A stretch of 64,000 nt of DNA, taken from assembly GCA_964568735.1 (NCBI GenBank), contig CAZMRF010000012.1, forward strand, positions 1 through 64,000. Reading direction: 5' to 3'. Numbering within the stretch: position 1 is the first letter of the stretch; the number at the start of each line of letters is the position of its first letter. The notes below the pieces were generated by a model. That model saw nothing but the letters and a program-made list of their open reading frames with translations. It made no database searches and was not told the origin of the DNA. Shown one piece after another: positions 42,055-50,280 of the stretch. The position numbers and the translations under genes were made by a program. The stretch comes from CAZMRF01 sp964568735 (lineage in GTDB: Bacteria; Acidobacteriota; Polarisedimenticolia; JACPZX01).

Positions 42055-43815
42055 TTGCCTCACCTGACCATCACGACAGCCGACGGTCAGTCGTTCCAGC
42101 GAAAGCTCGACAGGGACATCCTCACCATCGGCCGTTCTTCGAAGAACGACGTCAGCCTCGCCGCCGATCTCTCGCTCTCGCGCTTCCACGCCGAGATCCG
42201 GCGCGAAGGCGACCGGTTCGTCGTCCGGGACGTCGGAAGCCGCAACGGCACGAACCTGAACGGAACTCCGGTGCTTCAGCCCGCCCCCGTCAGGCCCGGC
42301 GACCGGATCACCCTGGGCGAGACGACGATCCTCTTCGGGGAAGGCATCGCTCCGGCCGTGGTCATCGACGACAGCCCCGTCGGCAAGGACACCACGACCT
42401 ACACCATCTCCGTCGACGAGGTCATCACCCGTTCCAGCGTCTTCTCGCACAGCAGCGACGTGAAGGCCACGGTCGATCGCGACCGGCACAAGGCGCTCGG
42501 GCAGGCGCGGCCCGCCACGCGGCCCCCGACGATCCAGGCAGGCCTCGATGCCACCCAGGTGACCGCCGGTGAGGGCACGGGGGACAGGACCCTGGCCGTC
42601 CTCACCAGGGCGGGCATGGAGCTGATCAACCACCGCCCCTACGACGAGTTGCTCGACGTGATCATGGACCTGGTCTTCGAAGCGATGCCCGCGGAGCGCG
42701 GCTTCCTGATGCTGCTCGAGGGCGACGAGAAAGAGATGGTCCACAAGGCGGTGCGCGATCTCACACGCTCCTCGGGAGGGGCGATCTCGCTCTCTCGGAG
42801 CATCGCGAACCTCGTCATCCAGGACAGGCAGTCGGTCCTCACCAGCGACGCGCAGAGCGACGAGCGCTTCCGGATGCGCGAGAGCGTGGTCCTGCAGGGC
42901 ATCCGCTCCGCGATGTGCGTTCCGCTGTGGAACAACAAGGAGGTCATCGGCCTCATCTACGTGGACACGGTCAACTCGACGAAGCCCTTCGGGCCCGAAG
43001 AGCTCCGGCTCCTGACCCTCCTCGCGAACATCGCGGCGGTGAAGCTCGAGAATGCCCGGCTCGTGGAGAACACCATCGAGCGGGAGCGCCTCGAGCAGGA
43101 GCTCGCGCAGGCCGCGGACATCCAGCGGCGACTCCTGCCGGAGTCCGTGCCCGATCTGCAGGGCTACGAGATCTCGGGCGAGGCCGACGCCTGCCGCGCC
43201 GTGGGAGGCGACTACTACGATTTCGTCCGGATGCGGAGCGGACGTGTCGCGGTTGTCATCGGTGACGTCTCGGGAAAGGGGATGGCGGCCGCCCTGCTGA
43301 TGGCCTCCATGCAGGCCATCTTCCGCACTCTGGCCGACTCTGAGGCCACGCCCGCGGAGCTCATCTGCTCGCTCAACAGGCACCTGATCCGGAGCGCCAA
43401 CCCGAACAAGTTCGCCTCCTTCTTCCTCGGAGCGCTCGACCCGGCCAGCGGCTCTCTGCTCTACGTGAACGCCGGCCATAACCCTCCCGTGCTCATCCGG
43501 GTCTCGGGAGAGGTCGAGCGACTCCCTGCGGGCGGCGTCGTCCTCGGCGTTTTCGAGGACGCCCCCTTCGAGGAGCAGACCGTAACCCTCCACCCCGGGG
43601 ATCTGCTGGCCCTTTATTCCGACGGCGTAACGGAACAGACGGATGCCACTGACGACGAATTCGGCGAGCAGCGCCTCATCACGGCGCTGAAGTCGAACGC
43701 CACCCTGCCTGCCGAGGCCATCCACAGCGCGGTGCTGGAGGCTCTCCACGGGTTCTCCGGGGAGACGCCCCAGTACGACGACGCCACGCTCGTCATCCTC
43801 AAGCGGACCGCCTGA
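42055..43815 (+). CDS. FHA-GAF-PP2C (SpoIIE/RsbU-type) phosphatase
   Basis: A 586-residue phosphatase. TTG 42055 has GGGGAG at 42042-42047. An FHA domain (about residues 1-95: ILTIGRSSKNDVSLAADLSL, RFHAEIRR, DVGSRNGTNLNG) is followed by a GAF domain (about 185-335: ERGFLMLLEGDEKEM, SAMCVPLWNNKEVIGLIYVD), a short coiled linker and a PP2C domain with the metal residues in GGDYYDFVRM, VIGDVSGKGMAAALLMA, VNAGHNPPVL and LYSDGVTEQTD. It should dephosphorylate the STAS protein at 40925-41263, releasing the partner switch. FHA input links it to Ser/Thr kinase signalling. Confidence 0.95.
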   Translation: MPHLTITTADGQSFQRKLDRDILTIGRSSKNDVSLAADLSLSRFHAEIRREGDRFVVRDVGSRNGTNLNGTPVLQPAPVRPGDRITLGETTILFGEGIAPAVVIDDSPVGKDTTTYTISVDEVITRSSVFSHSSDVKATVDRDRHKALGQARPATRPPTIQAGLDATQVTAGEGTGDRTLAVLTRAGMELINHRPYDELLDVIMDLVFEAMPAERGFLMLLEGDEKEMVHKAVRDLTRSSGGAISLSRSIANLVIQDRQSVLTSDAQSDERFRMRESVVLQGIRSAMCVPLWNNKEVIGLIYVDTVNSTKPFGPEELRLLTLLANIAAVKLENARLVENTIERERLEQELAQAADIQRRLLPESVPDLQGYEISGEADACRAVGGDYYDFVRMRSGRVAVVIGDVSGKGMAAALLMASMQAIFRTLADSEATPAELICSLNRHLIRSANPNKFASFFLGALDPASGSLLYVNAGHNPPVLIRVSGEVERLPAGGVVLGVFEDAPFEEQTVTLHPGDLLALYSDGVTEQTDATDDEFGEQRLITALKSNATLPAEAIHSAVLEALHGFSGETPQYDDATLVILKRTA

Positions 43816-43973
43816 GGGCGGAGGAACCCCAGGGCCTCCCCCCCACCATCCTGGAACCTTTGCCCGGGGCCCCCGTTCCACGGGCGGTTCGACCGGGAAG
43901 GCCCGGAGGACCCGTACCCAGACCCAGAGCCCTGTGCGGAGCCGCCCGGCGGCTCCCGGAACCGGAGGTTCAG

Positions 43974-44525
43974 ATGACTCAAGCTGCCAAGAAAGCCGTG
44001 CTGACAGCCCTCGCCCTGATGGCCCTCGCCGGTTGGCAGGCAGCCGTTGGCGACGAGCCGACCATCTGGCTCAACGTCGAGGTCAACGGGTCAGAGGCGG
44101 CGGGCCCCAAGGTCAAGATCAACATGCCCATCTCCCTCATCGAGGTGGTGATCAACTCCATCGACACCACCGAGATCATGCAACACCTCAAGACAGAGAA
44201 GGGGATCGACCTGACCAACCTCTGGCGGAACCTCCGAGACGCGGATGTGGATGAGTTCGTCAGCATCGACAGCGGGGACGAGCAGGTGAAGGTCTTCAAG
44301 GAGGGGCACACTCTCAGAGTGACGGTGAAGGAGGCGGGCCTCGACGAGCCCAACGTGCAGATACGGATCCCCTTCACGGTCATGGACTTCCTGGTCGAAG
44401 GGGCGACCCAGAACGAGTTCCGCCTCTCCCAGCTCGTCGAACAGCTTCGGGGAAACCTTCCGCTGGTCCTCGTCGAGGCGACCCACCAGGACGAGAACGT
44501 CAAGATCTGGATCGAGGAGCGGTAG
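43974..44525 (+). CDS. Exported protein of unknown function
   Basis: A 183-residue protein starting at ATG 43974 with GGAGG at 43963-43967. A signal peptide (AVLTALALMALAGWQAAVGD) is followed by a domain rich in strands and amphipathic helices (IWLNVEVNGSEAAGPKVKIN, MPISLIEVVINS, DEFVSIDSGDEQVKVFKEGH), with an apparent internal repeat in the second half (VQIRIPFTVMDFLVEGA). The repeated pattern of a short strand ending INMPISLIE and IRIPFTVMD suggests two related units. I do not know a family for it. It has no operon partner. Confidence 0.6.
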   Translation: MTQAAKKAVLTALALMALAGWQAAVGDEPTIWLNVEVNGSEAAGPKVKINMPISLIEVVINSIDTTEIMQHLKTEKGIDLTNLWRNLRDADVDEFVSIDSGDEQVKVFKEGHTLRVTVKEAGLDEPNVQIRIPFTVMDFLVEGATQNEFRLSQLVEQLRGNLPLVLVEATHQDENVKIWIEER

Positions 44526-44559
44526 GAGCCTGGCCCGGCATCGGCTCGGGTCGAGAACT

Positions 44560-45447
44560 CTATCCACCGCCGGCGGGTGAGAGAAGGTCGGCAAGCTCAG
44601 CTTCGAGAGAGGCCTTCTCCCCGCCGCCCCTGAACCTCCGGTACTCCCGGCCATCCTTCAGCACGATGAAGGTGGGAAGCCCCTCCACCTCCCTCTCCTT
44701 GGCGGGCTGGTAGCTCGTGAAATCCCTCGGGACACCGTGGTAGACGGCCCGCACGTTGGGGTTCGCGGTGGCCTCCATGACCTTGAGGAACCGCGGGACC
44801 ACTCGCTGGCAATGCGGGCACCACGAGCCGAACCAGACCTCGATCTGAAACGGGTTGGCCACTTTCTTGAGGCGCGCGATGGCGCTCTGGTCCGGGACGT
44901 ACTTCTCCATGCCCTTCTTGTACAGCGGGTTGATCTCGTAGATCTGCTCGACAGTGGTCTCTCCGACCACCGGCGGGACGCGCGCCACCCGGAACCGCTT
45001 CGGGCCGCCGTAGAAGACCACGGCCGTCTCGCCGTCGTAGGCCCAGGGGGCCGGCGACGTGCGGAGGAAGGCCGATTCGGCCAGAACGACTTCCATGTCG
45101 CTCTTGATGGTGATCTCCGTGGGCATCACCGGCCGGACCTCTTTCTCACGAAGCGTCAGGACCCACGAGGGATCGAGCTCCGGCCCGTAGATGAGCATGT
45201 AGGGCTTGCCGACGACCTGGAAGAGGCCGATGTCAGGCTTGCGGCTCCCGTCGATCTCGACCCCGTAGTCGTAGTTCCTGAACCAGGATCGAGGCTCATT
45301 CTCCTGGACCGGGGTCCCGGCCCCGGGCGGCTCGATGGCGGCGCCGTGCGACTGCGCGAGGAGATCGAGCCCGGGCAACACCAGGAGCGCGAGAGCAGGC
45401 AGCAGGGCGCAGAGCACGCCCCGCCCGACGCGTCGGACCTTCGTCAC
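44560..45447 (-). CDS. Exported thioredoxin-fold protein (CPHC)
   Basis: A 295-residue protein starting at GTG 45447, overlapping the stop of the upstream gene in GTGA. A signal peptide (GRGVLCALLPALALLVLPGL) precedes a 150-residue strand-rich segment of unknown role and then a thioredoxin domain: IEVWFGSWCPHCQRVVPRFL, cis-Pro in VEGLPTFIVLKDGREYRRF. CPHC is the DsbA/thioredoxin-like active site of oxidising proteins. Coupled with the MauE-like membrane protein it probably exchanges disulfides in the periplasm. Orientation and substrate are unknown. Confidence 0.82.
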   Translation of the reverse strand: MTKVRRVGRGVLCALLPALALLVLPGLDLLAQSHGAAIEPPGAGTPVQENEPRSWFRNYDYGVEIDGSRKPDIGLFQVVGKPYMLIYGPELDPSWVLTLREKEVRPVMPTEITIKSDMEVVLAESAFLRTSPAPWAYDGETAVVFYGGPKRFRVARVPPVVGETTVEQIYEINPLYKKGMEKYVPDQSAIARLKKVANPFQIEVWFGSWCPHCQRVVPRFLKVMEATANPNVRAVYHGVPRDFTSYQPAKEREVEGLPTFIVLKDGREYRRFRGGGEKASLEAELADLLSPAGGG

Positions 45448-46364
45448 GGCTTTGTCTCCTGTGCGGCGACGGAGGAGTCCGCGAGGAGGATCTCCGTCTC
45501 GGGCATGGCGTTCCAGACGGCCGTCACGACGCCGTCTTCGACGAGGAAGTAGCGCGGGAGGCGCCGGTAGAGCCCCCGCAGCTCCTCGGGGATCACGTGG
45601 TACATGGGGCAGGCCGGCGCCCATGACCAGAAGAAGGCGTCCTTCACCTCCTCCTCGTTGGGGTAGAGCACGGCCACCGACGGCGCGCCGGGGGCCGCCG
45701 CCACGGAGCCCAGGGCGGTGACCGCGGGACCGCTGACATCTTCCGTCGCGAGGTCCAGCAGGGCGACGAGGTGCCTCCCTTCGAAGAAGGCCGCGTCGGG
45801 AAGGCTGAGATGGAGATCGTCGAAGGCAACCCCGGGCTTGAGGCCCGTGACGAATTCATCCAACGGGAGCGCCGGCGCCACGGGGATCAGCGCGATGGTT
45901 ACCAGCGCGACGGCTGCCGTCACGGCCCCCCGCACCTTCCCGCCGGCCTCGGATCGCCTCGCGGCCAGCAGGCCGACGAAGGCGAGGGCGAGGAATGCCA
46001 GATCCTCCGCCAGGGTCTGCCCCACGCTCCGCTCCGCGAAGCGCCCGAAGCAGCCGCAGGCGCTGATCTCACCTCCGGTCGCCCAGGTGTATCCGAGGAG
46101 CCCGATGAAGCCCGTCAGGAGAACGACTGCGGCGCCCACCGCCCATTTCCTGTGGAAGTCGAGTATCAGCGCGACTCCGAGGGCTACCTCGAGAGGGAGC
46201 AGGAGGTAGGTCACGAGCTGTGCCGCGGCGGGGGGGAGAACACGGTACCCGCGCACGATCTCCGTGAAGCCCTCGGGGTCGAGAGCCTTCAGCCCGCCGG
46301 CCGCGATGAAGACGACGCCCAGAGCCACGAGGGCAAGACGGCCGACCCAGCGCTTCACAGCCAT
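45444..46364 (-). CDS. MauE/DoxX-like membrane protein with CxC motif and soluble tail
   Basis: A 306-residue protein starting at ATG 46364. The first 150 residues are four membrane segments of the MauE/DoxX group with GGLKALDPEGFTEIV and the characteristic EISACGCFGRF motif. A periplasmic tail of about 150 residues follows (FDDLHLSLPDAAFFEGRHLV, FFWSWAPACPMYHVIPEELR) that resembles a thioredoxin-like or redoxin fold; its CPMY lacks the second Cys. MauE is needed for disulfide handling in methylamine dehydrogenase maturation. Here the coupled thioredoxin protein suggests a general redox relay. Confidence 0.75.
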   Translation of the reverse strand: MAVKRWVGRLALVALGVVFIAAGGLKALDPEGFTEIVRGYRVLPPAAAQLVTYLLLPLEVALGVALILDFHRKWAVGAAVVLLTGFIGLLGYTWATGGEISACGCFGRFAERSVGQTLAEDLAFLALAFVGLLAARRSEAGGKVRGAVTAAVALVTIALIPVAPALPLDEFVTGLKPGVAFDDLHLSLPDAAFFEGRHLVALLDLATEDVSGPAVTALGSVAAAPGAPSVAVLYPNEEEVKDAFFWSWAPACPMYHVIPEELRGLYRRLPRYFLVEDGVVTAVWNAMPETEILLADSSVAAQETKP

Positions 46365-46414
46365 CGACCTTCCCCGGACTCCTTTCGGCCCATGGACAAA
46401 GCCGTCCCCGTGAA

Positions 46415-47206
46415 TCAGGGGAGCCCCGTCACCAGGCCGCCGTCGACGCAGATCGTCTGGCCCGTGACATACGAGGCCGCCCCGGAGCAGAGGAAAACGA
46501 CGAGCGCCGCGACCTCCTCCGGCGTTCCAATCCTCCGGACCGGGGTCTGCGCCCGCCACTCCTCGAAGATGGCATCGGTGGATATCCGCCTGTCGCCCGC
46601 ACGGCGCTGCGCAAGATCCCTCAGGCGGTCCGTCGAAGTGTAGCCGGGGCAGACATTATTGACCAGGATGCCCTCCGGGCCAACTTCCCGCGAGAGCGTC
46701 TTCGCCAGGCCCACGACGGCCGAACGCAGAGAGTTCGAGAGCAGCAATCCCTCGATCGGCTGCCGGACCGAGATCGACGCCAGGTTCACGATGCGTCCCC
46801 ACCGCTCCGCGCGCATGCCCGGCAGGGCGGCCCGGATCAGCCGCACGGCGCTCATCAGGGTCAGATCCACGGCCTCTCTCCACGCGTCGTCGCCGAGCTG
46901 GTCGAAGAGGCCTGGAGGCGGCCCCCCCGCATTGGTTATCAGGATAGTCGGCGCGCCCATCCGGGAGGTGGCCTCGGCCACGAGGCGCCGGATGCCCTCG
47001 GGATCCCGGAGATCGCAGGCGAACCCGAAGGCCTCCACCCCGTGGCGACCGGCGATCTCGCCAGCCGCCTCGCTCACGGCCGCCTCGGTCCGGGCGCAGA
47101 TCACGACGCGGGCTCCTTCCGCTGCCAGCCCTTCGGCGATCGCCCGCCCGATCCCTGTCGTGGAAGCCGCCACCAGCGCTGTCCTTCCCCGGATACCCAG
47201 ATCCAT
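46415..47206 (-). CDS. Short-chain dehydrogenase/reductase-like protein without the YxxxK pair
   Basis: A 263-residue SDR starting at ATG 47206. The nucleotide-binding ALVAASTTGIGRAIAEGLA and NAG motif (ILITNAGGPPPG) are normal, and NLASIS supplies the Ser. However, at the catalytic Tyr/Lys positions the sequence is LLSNSLRSAVVGLAKTL, so Tyr is Ser and Lys is Arg. This pattern is known from a FabG-like subgroup of unclear activity. The NAD(P)-binding Arg in VICARTEAAV suggests NADP. It is probably an individually expressed gene. Confidence 0.88.
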   Translation of the reverse strand: MDLGIRGRTALVAASTTGIGRAIAEGLAAEGARVVICARTEAAVSEAAGEIAGRHGVEAFGFACDLRDPEGIRRLVAEATSRMGAPTILITNAGGPPPGLFDQLGDDAWREAVDLTLMSAVRLIRAALPGMRAERWGRIVNLASISVRQPIEGLLLSNSLRSAVVGLAKTLSREVGPEGILVNNVCPGYTSTDRLRDLAQRRAGDRRISTDAIFEEWRAQTPVRRIGTPEEVAALVVFLCSGAASYVTGQTICVDGGLVTGLP

Positions 47207-47277
47207 GCAGCCTCCCTCCAGCCCTTCGTCCCGACCCACGCGCCGGCTTCGCCGGCACGCCCGCCGGGATGCGGATT

Positions 47278-48249
47278 CTATACGAGCCGGCTCGCGGGCT
47301 CACGCGCTCCCGCCCCCGGTGGGCTCGGCGCGTCGATCGACGTCCCCCATCCGCGCCGGGTCAGGATGATCCCGGCGAGGATGGCCGCAGCGCCGAGCCC
47401 GAGCGCCGGGTAGAGCCTCTCCCCGAGGAGAATCCAACCCGCGATCACGCCGACGAGCGGGACGAGGTTGGAGTAGACCGCCGTTCGAACGCTTCCGACC
47501 GAGCGAAGCGATCGATACCAGAGCAGGTAGGCGAAGACCAGCGGGAACAGGATGCCGTAGGCCGTGGCGGCCCAGGCCACGGCGCTCACGGAGAGCCAAT
47601 CCTGCGAGAGGATCGAGGGGATGCAGACAGGGGCGAGGAAGACAGCGCCCCACGCCATCGTCACGGCCGTGATTCTCAGCGGCGAGTGCGTGAGGAGGAG
47701 AGTGCGGGAGAGGACCGTGTAGACCGCCCAGCAGACGGTCGCCGCGAGGATCAGGAGGTCACCCGTCAGCGACGGGGCGGGGCCCTCCCGGGGAGGAAGG
47801 CCCGCGATGATGACGTAGACTCCTCCGAGGGCCAGGGTGGTGCCGGCCCAGTGGGCCGGGCTGATGCGCTCGTGCCCGAGCGCGAGACTGAGGAGGGACA
47901 CGAGCACCGGCGTGAGCCCGAAGATGAGTGCCGCGTGCGCGGCGGTCGTCCTCGCGATCCCCTCGATGAAGCAGAGCTGGTAGGCCGTGTGCCCCACCAG
48001 GCCAAGGAGGAGCATCCGCGCTCCATCGCCCGGGGCGATCGCGGGTCCGTGCGGCCTCGTGAAATGAATGACGCCGAGGAGGATCGCGGCGGCGCAGAAG
48101 CGCAGGCCGTTGAAGGCGAGCGGCGCCAGCTCGGCCAGGGCGAGCTTCGCGATGGCGAGGTTCAACCCCCAGAAGATCACGACCATGAGCAGGTCGAGGT
48201 CGTTGCGCGTGAGGGATCGAGGTTTCTCAGGCCGCACAGAATCGGGCAC
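47278..48249 (-). CDS. EamA/DMT-family permease
   Basis: A 323-residue membrane protein of the drug/metabolite transporter superfamily, with two EamA repeats and ten membrane segments. Typical features are VVIFWGLNLAIAKLALAELA near the start, FIEGIARTTAAHAALIFGLT (the conserved helix end of the first repeat) and SLRSVGSVRTAVYSNLVPLV in the second. GTG 48249 has GGAG 6 bases upstream. The family exports amino acids or other small metabolites; the substrate is not predictable. Confidence 0.9.
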   Translation of the reverse strand: MPDSVRPEKPRSLTRNDLDLLMVVIFWGLNLAIAKLALAELAPLAFNGLRFCAAAILLGVIHFTRPHGPAIAPGDGARMLLLGLVGHTAYQLCFIEGIARTTAAHAALIFGLTPVLVSLLSLALGHERISPAHWAGTTLALGGVYVIIAGLPPREGPAPSLTGDLLILAATVCWAVYTVLSRTLLLTHSPLRITAVTMAWGAVFLAPVCIPSILSQDWLSVSAVAWAATAYGILFPLVFAYLLWYRSLRSVGSVRTAVYSNLVPLVGVIAGWILLGERLYPALGLGAAAILAGIILTRRGWGTSIDAPSPPGAGAREPASRLV

Positions 48250-48350
48250 GCTTTCTCCGCCGTGGGAAGCCCAGGAGGATAGCGGCGTCTCCGGCCGGGT
48301 CAATGGACTCCCGCTCCCTGCGACGGGGGCGGGACAAGGGCTTCCGGGTC

Positions 48351-48359
48351 TGCTAGTCT
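48351..48359 (+). promoter_or_regulatory. Extended -10 element before the PAPS synthase gene
   Basis: TGCTAGTCT (TG at 48351-48352, TAGTCT at 48354-48359). No good -35 is seen. Transcription here would give a leader of about 180 bases that contains the hairpins at 48361-48374, 48425-48454 and 48501-48531. Confidence 0.4.
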
Positions 48360-48424
48360 GTGCCCGTTCGGGCAAGCCACCCTGTCCCCTCCCCTCCCTC
48401 CGGGGCTCGCAAGCAGGGCCGAGG

Positions 48425-48531
48425 AGCCTGACCGGGCCCGCGCTCGGACAGGCTGCCAGGGCAACCCCCCAAGCTGAACGGACGAAGATTCGAGGAGCGC
48501 GGAGCGCGAACCTCTTTCAGAGGTCCGCTCC
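48425..48531 (+). promoter_or_regulatory. Structured leader of the PAPS synthase gene
   Basis: Two hairpins can be drawn. The first is AGCCTG-A-CCG (48425-48434) with CGG-A-CAGGCT (48445-48454). The second is GGAGCG (48501-48506) with CGCTCC (48526-48531), enclosing ACCTCT-TTC-AGAGGT (48510-48524). The second ends directly at the ribosome site AAGGAGA, so it may control translation. It does not match a riboswitch class I recognise. Confidence 0.4.
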
Positions 48532-48545
48532 AAGGAGAGCCATTC

Positions 48546-50276
48546 ATGCCCCCATCCGGCCAGGTGACCGAGCTTCTCGCGAATGAATCGCGGCGTCGGG
48601 AGCTCAAGAAGGAATCCATTCATCTTCCCTCATGGGATCTCAACTCCAGGCAGATCTGGGACATCGAGCTGCTCCTGAACGGCGCCTTCTCTCCGCTGAG
48701 CGGCTACCTCGGTCGCGCGGACTACGAGGGCGTCTGCTCCCGGATGCGCCTCGCCGGCGGCCGCCTCTGGCCGATTCCCATCAACCTGGACGTGACGGAG
48801 AAGTTCGCGCAGTCGCTCTCCAAGGGCTCGCGCATCGCGCTGTGCCACCCGGAGGGCATGATCCTGGCGCTCCTCACCGTCACGGACGTCTGGAAGCCCG
48901 ATCGCGAGGCCGAGGCGAAGGCCGTCTTCGGCACGTCGGACAGATCTCACCCAGGGGTCCACCAGGTCGTCGAGCAGTCGAATCCCGTCTACGTCGGCGG
49001 GACTCTCGAAGGGCTCGAGCTGCCGCCGCACCACACCTTCAGGCACCTGCGCCGCACGCCCCTGCAGCTCCGCGAGGAGTTCGAGAGGCTCGGATGGGAC
49101 AAGGTCGTGGCCTTCCAGACCCGCAATCCGCTCCACCGGGCCCACGTGGAGCTCACGCGAAGGGCCGCCGCGGAGCACGAAGCCAACATCCTTATCCACC
49201 CGGTCGTCGGCCGAACGAAGCCCGGCGACCTGGACTATTTCTCGCGGGTCCGCTGCTACGAGGCCGTCGTCCGGAATTACCCGCCGCACTCGACGATGCT
49301 GAGCCTCCTGCCCCTCGCCATGCGGATGGGGGGTCCCCGCGAGGCGGTCTGGCACGCTCTCATCCGCCGCAATCACGGCTGCACGCACTTCATCGTGGGG
49401 CGCGATCATGCCGGCCCTCGGGACGCCGCGGGCAAGCCCTTCTACGGGCCCTACGAGGCGCGCGACCTGGCCCGGGAGCACGCGAAGGAGATGGGCATCG
49501 TCGTCGTCCCCTTCGACGAGATGGTCTACTGCGAGGATCGCGGAGAGTACATGACGAGGGCCGAGGTTCCCGAGGGCGCGAGGGTTCTCGATCTTTCGGG
49601 AACCGAGCTGAGGCGCCGGCTCAGGGAAGGCTCCGACATTCCCTCCTGGTTCTCCTACCCGGACGTCATCCGCGAGCTGCGCATCAGCTTCCCGCCGCGC
49701 TCACGGCAGGGCTACACGGTCTTCTTCACCGGCCTTTCAGGCTCCGGCAAGTCCACCATCGCCAATATCCTGATGGCGAAGCTCATGGAGCTGGATTCCC
49801 GCCCCGTCACGCTGCTCGACGGCGACATCGTCCGGAAGAACCTCTCCAGCGAGCTGGGCTTCTCGCGTGAGCACAGGGACCTCAACATCCAGCGGATCGG
49901 CTACGTCGCCAGCGAGATCACGAAGAACCGCGGCGTCGCCATCTGCGCTCCCATCGCTCCCTACGCCGGAACCCGCCGCGTCGTCCGCGACCTCATCAGC
50001 GAGTACGGCGGCTTCGTCGAGGTCCACGTGGCGACTCCCATCGAGGTGTGCGAGGCCCGGGACCGCAAGGGCCTCTACGCCAAGGCGAGGGCCGGACTGA
50101 TCAAGGAATTCACCGGGATCGACGATCCCTACGAGGCCCCCCAGAAGCCCGAGATCGTCATCGACACGGCTGAGCTGTCCGCCGAAGAGGCGGCCCAGAA
50201 GGTGATCCTCCACCTCGAGAGCGAGGGGTTCATCACCTCGGCCAGCCCGGGGTTCGGCGAAGGCCCCGGGGCCTGA
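48546..50276 (+). CDS. Bifunctional ATP sulfurylase / APS kinase (PAPS synthase)
   Basis: A 576-residue fusion that makes PAPS from sulfate and two ATP. The N-terminal sulfurylase (about residues 1-385) has LNGAFSPLSGYLGRADY, the ATP loop VAFQTRNPLHRAHVELTRRA and FIVGRDHAGPRD. The C-terminal APS kinase (about 395-565) has Walker A FFTGLSGSGKSTIANIL, LLDGDIVRKNLSSELGFSRE and RDRKGLYAKARAG. Both sites look intact. AAGGAGA precedes ATG 48546. No PAPS reductase or sulfite reductase gene is nearby, whereas cysQ and a sulfotransferase are, so PAPS is probably used for sulfation. Confidence 0.95.
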   Translation: MPPSGQVTELLANESRRRELKKESIHLPSWDLNSRQIWDIELLLNGAFSPLSGYLGRADYEGVCSRMRLAGGRLWPIPINLDVTEKFAQSLSKGSRIALCHPEGMILALLTVTDVWKPDREAEAKAVFGTSDRSHPGVHQVVEQSNPVYVGGTLEGLELPPHHTFRHLRRTPLQLREEFERLGWDKVVAFQTRNPLHRAHVELTRRAAAEHEANILIHPVVGRTKPGDLDYFSRVRCYEAVVRNYPPHSTMLSLLPLAMRMGGPREAVWHALIRRNHGCTHFIVGRDHAGPRDAAGKPFYGPYEARDLAREHAKEMGIVVVPFDEMVYCEDRGEYMTRAEVPEGARVLDLSGTELRRRLREGSDIPSWFSYPDVIRELRISFPPRSRQGYTVFFTGLSGSGKSTIANILMAKLMELDSRPVTLLDGDIVRKNLSSELGFSREHRDLNIQRIGYVASEITKNRGVAICAPIAPYAGTRRVVRDLISEYGGFVEVHVATPIEVCEARDRKGLYAKARAGLIKEFTGIDDPYEAPQKPEIVIDTAELSAEEAAQKVILHLESEGFITSASPGFGEGPGA

Positions 50277-50280
50277 GCCC

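Noticed and set aside
48440..48475. A SAM-I-like riboswitch suggested by GGGCAACC in the PAPS synthase leader
   Set aside because: The rest of the conserved SAM-I core, such as GAGGGA and the kink-turn, is missing.
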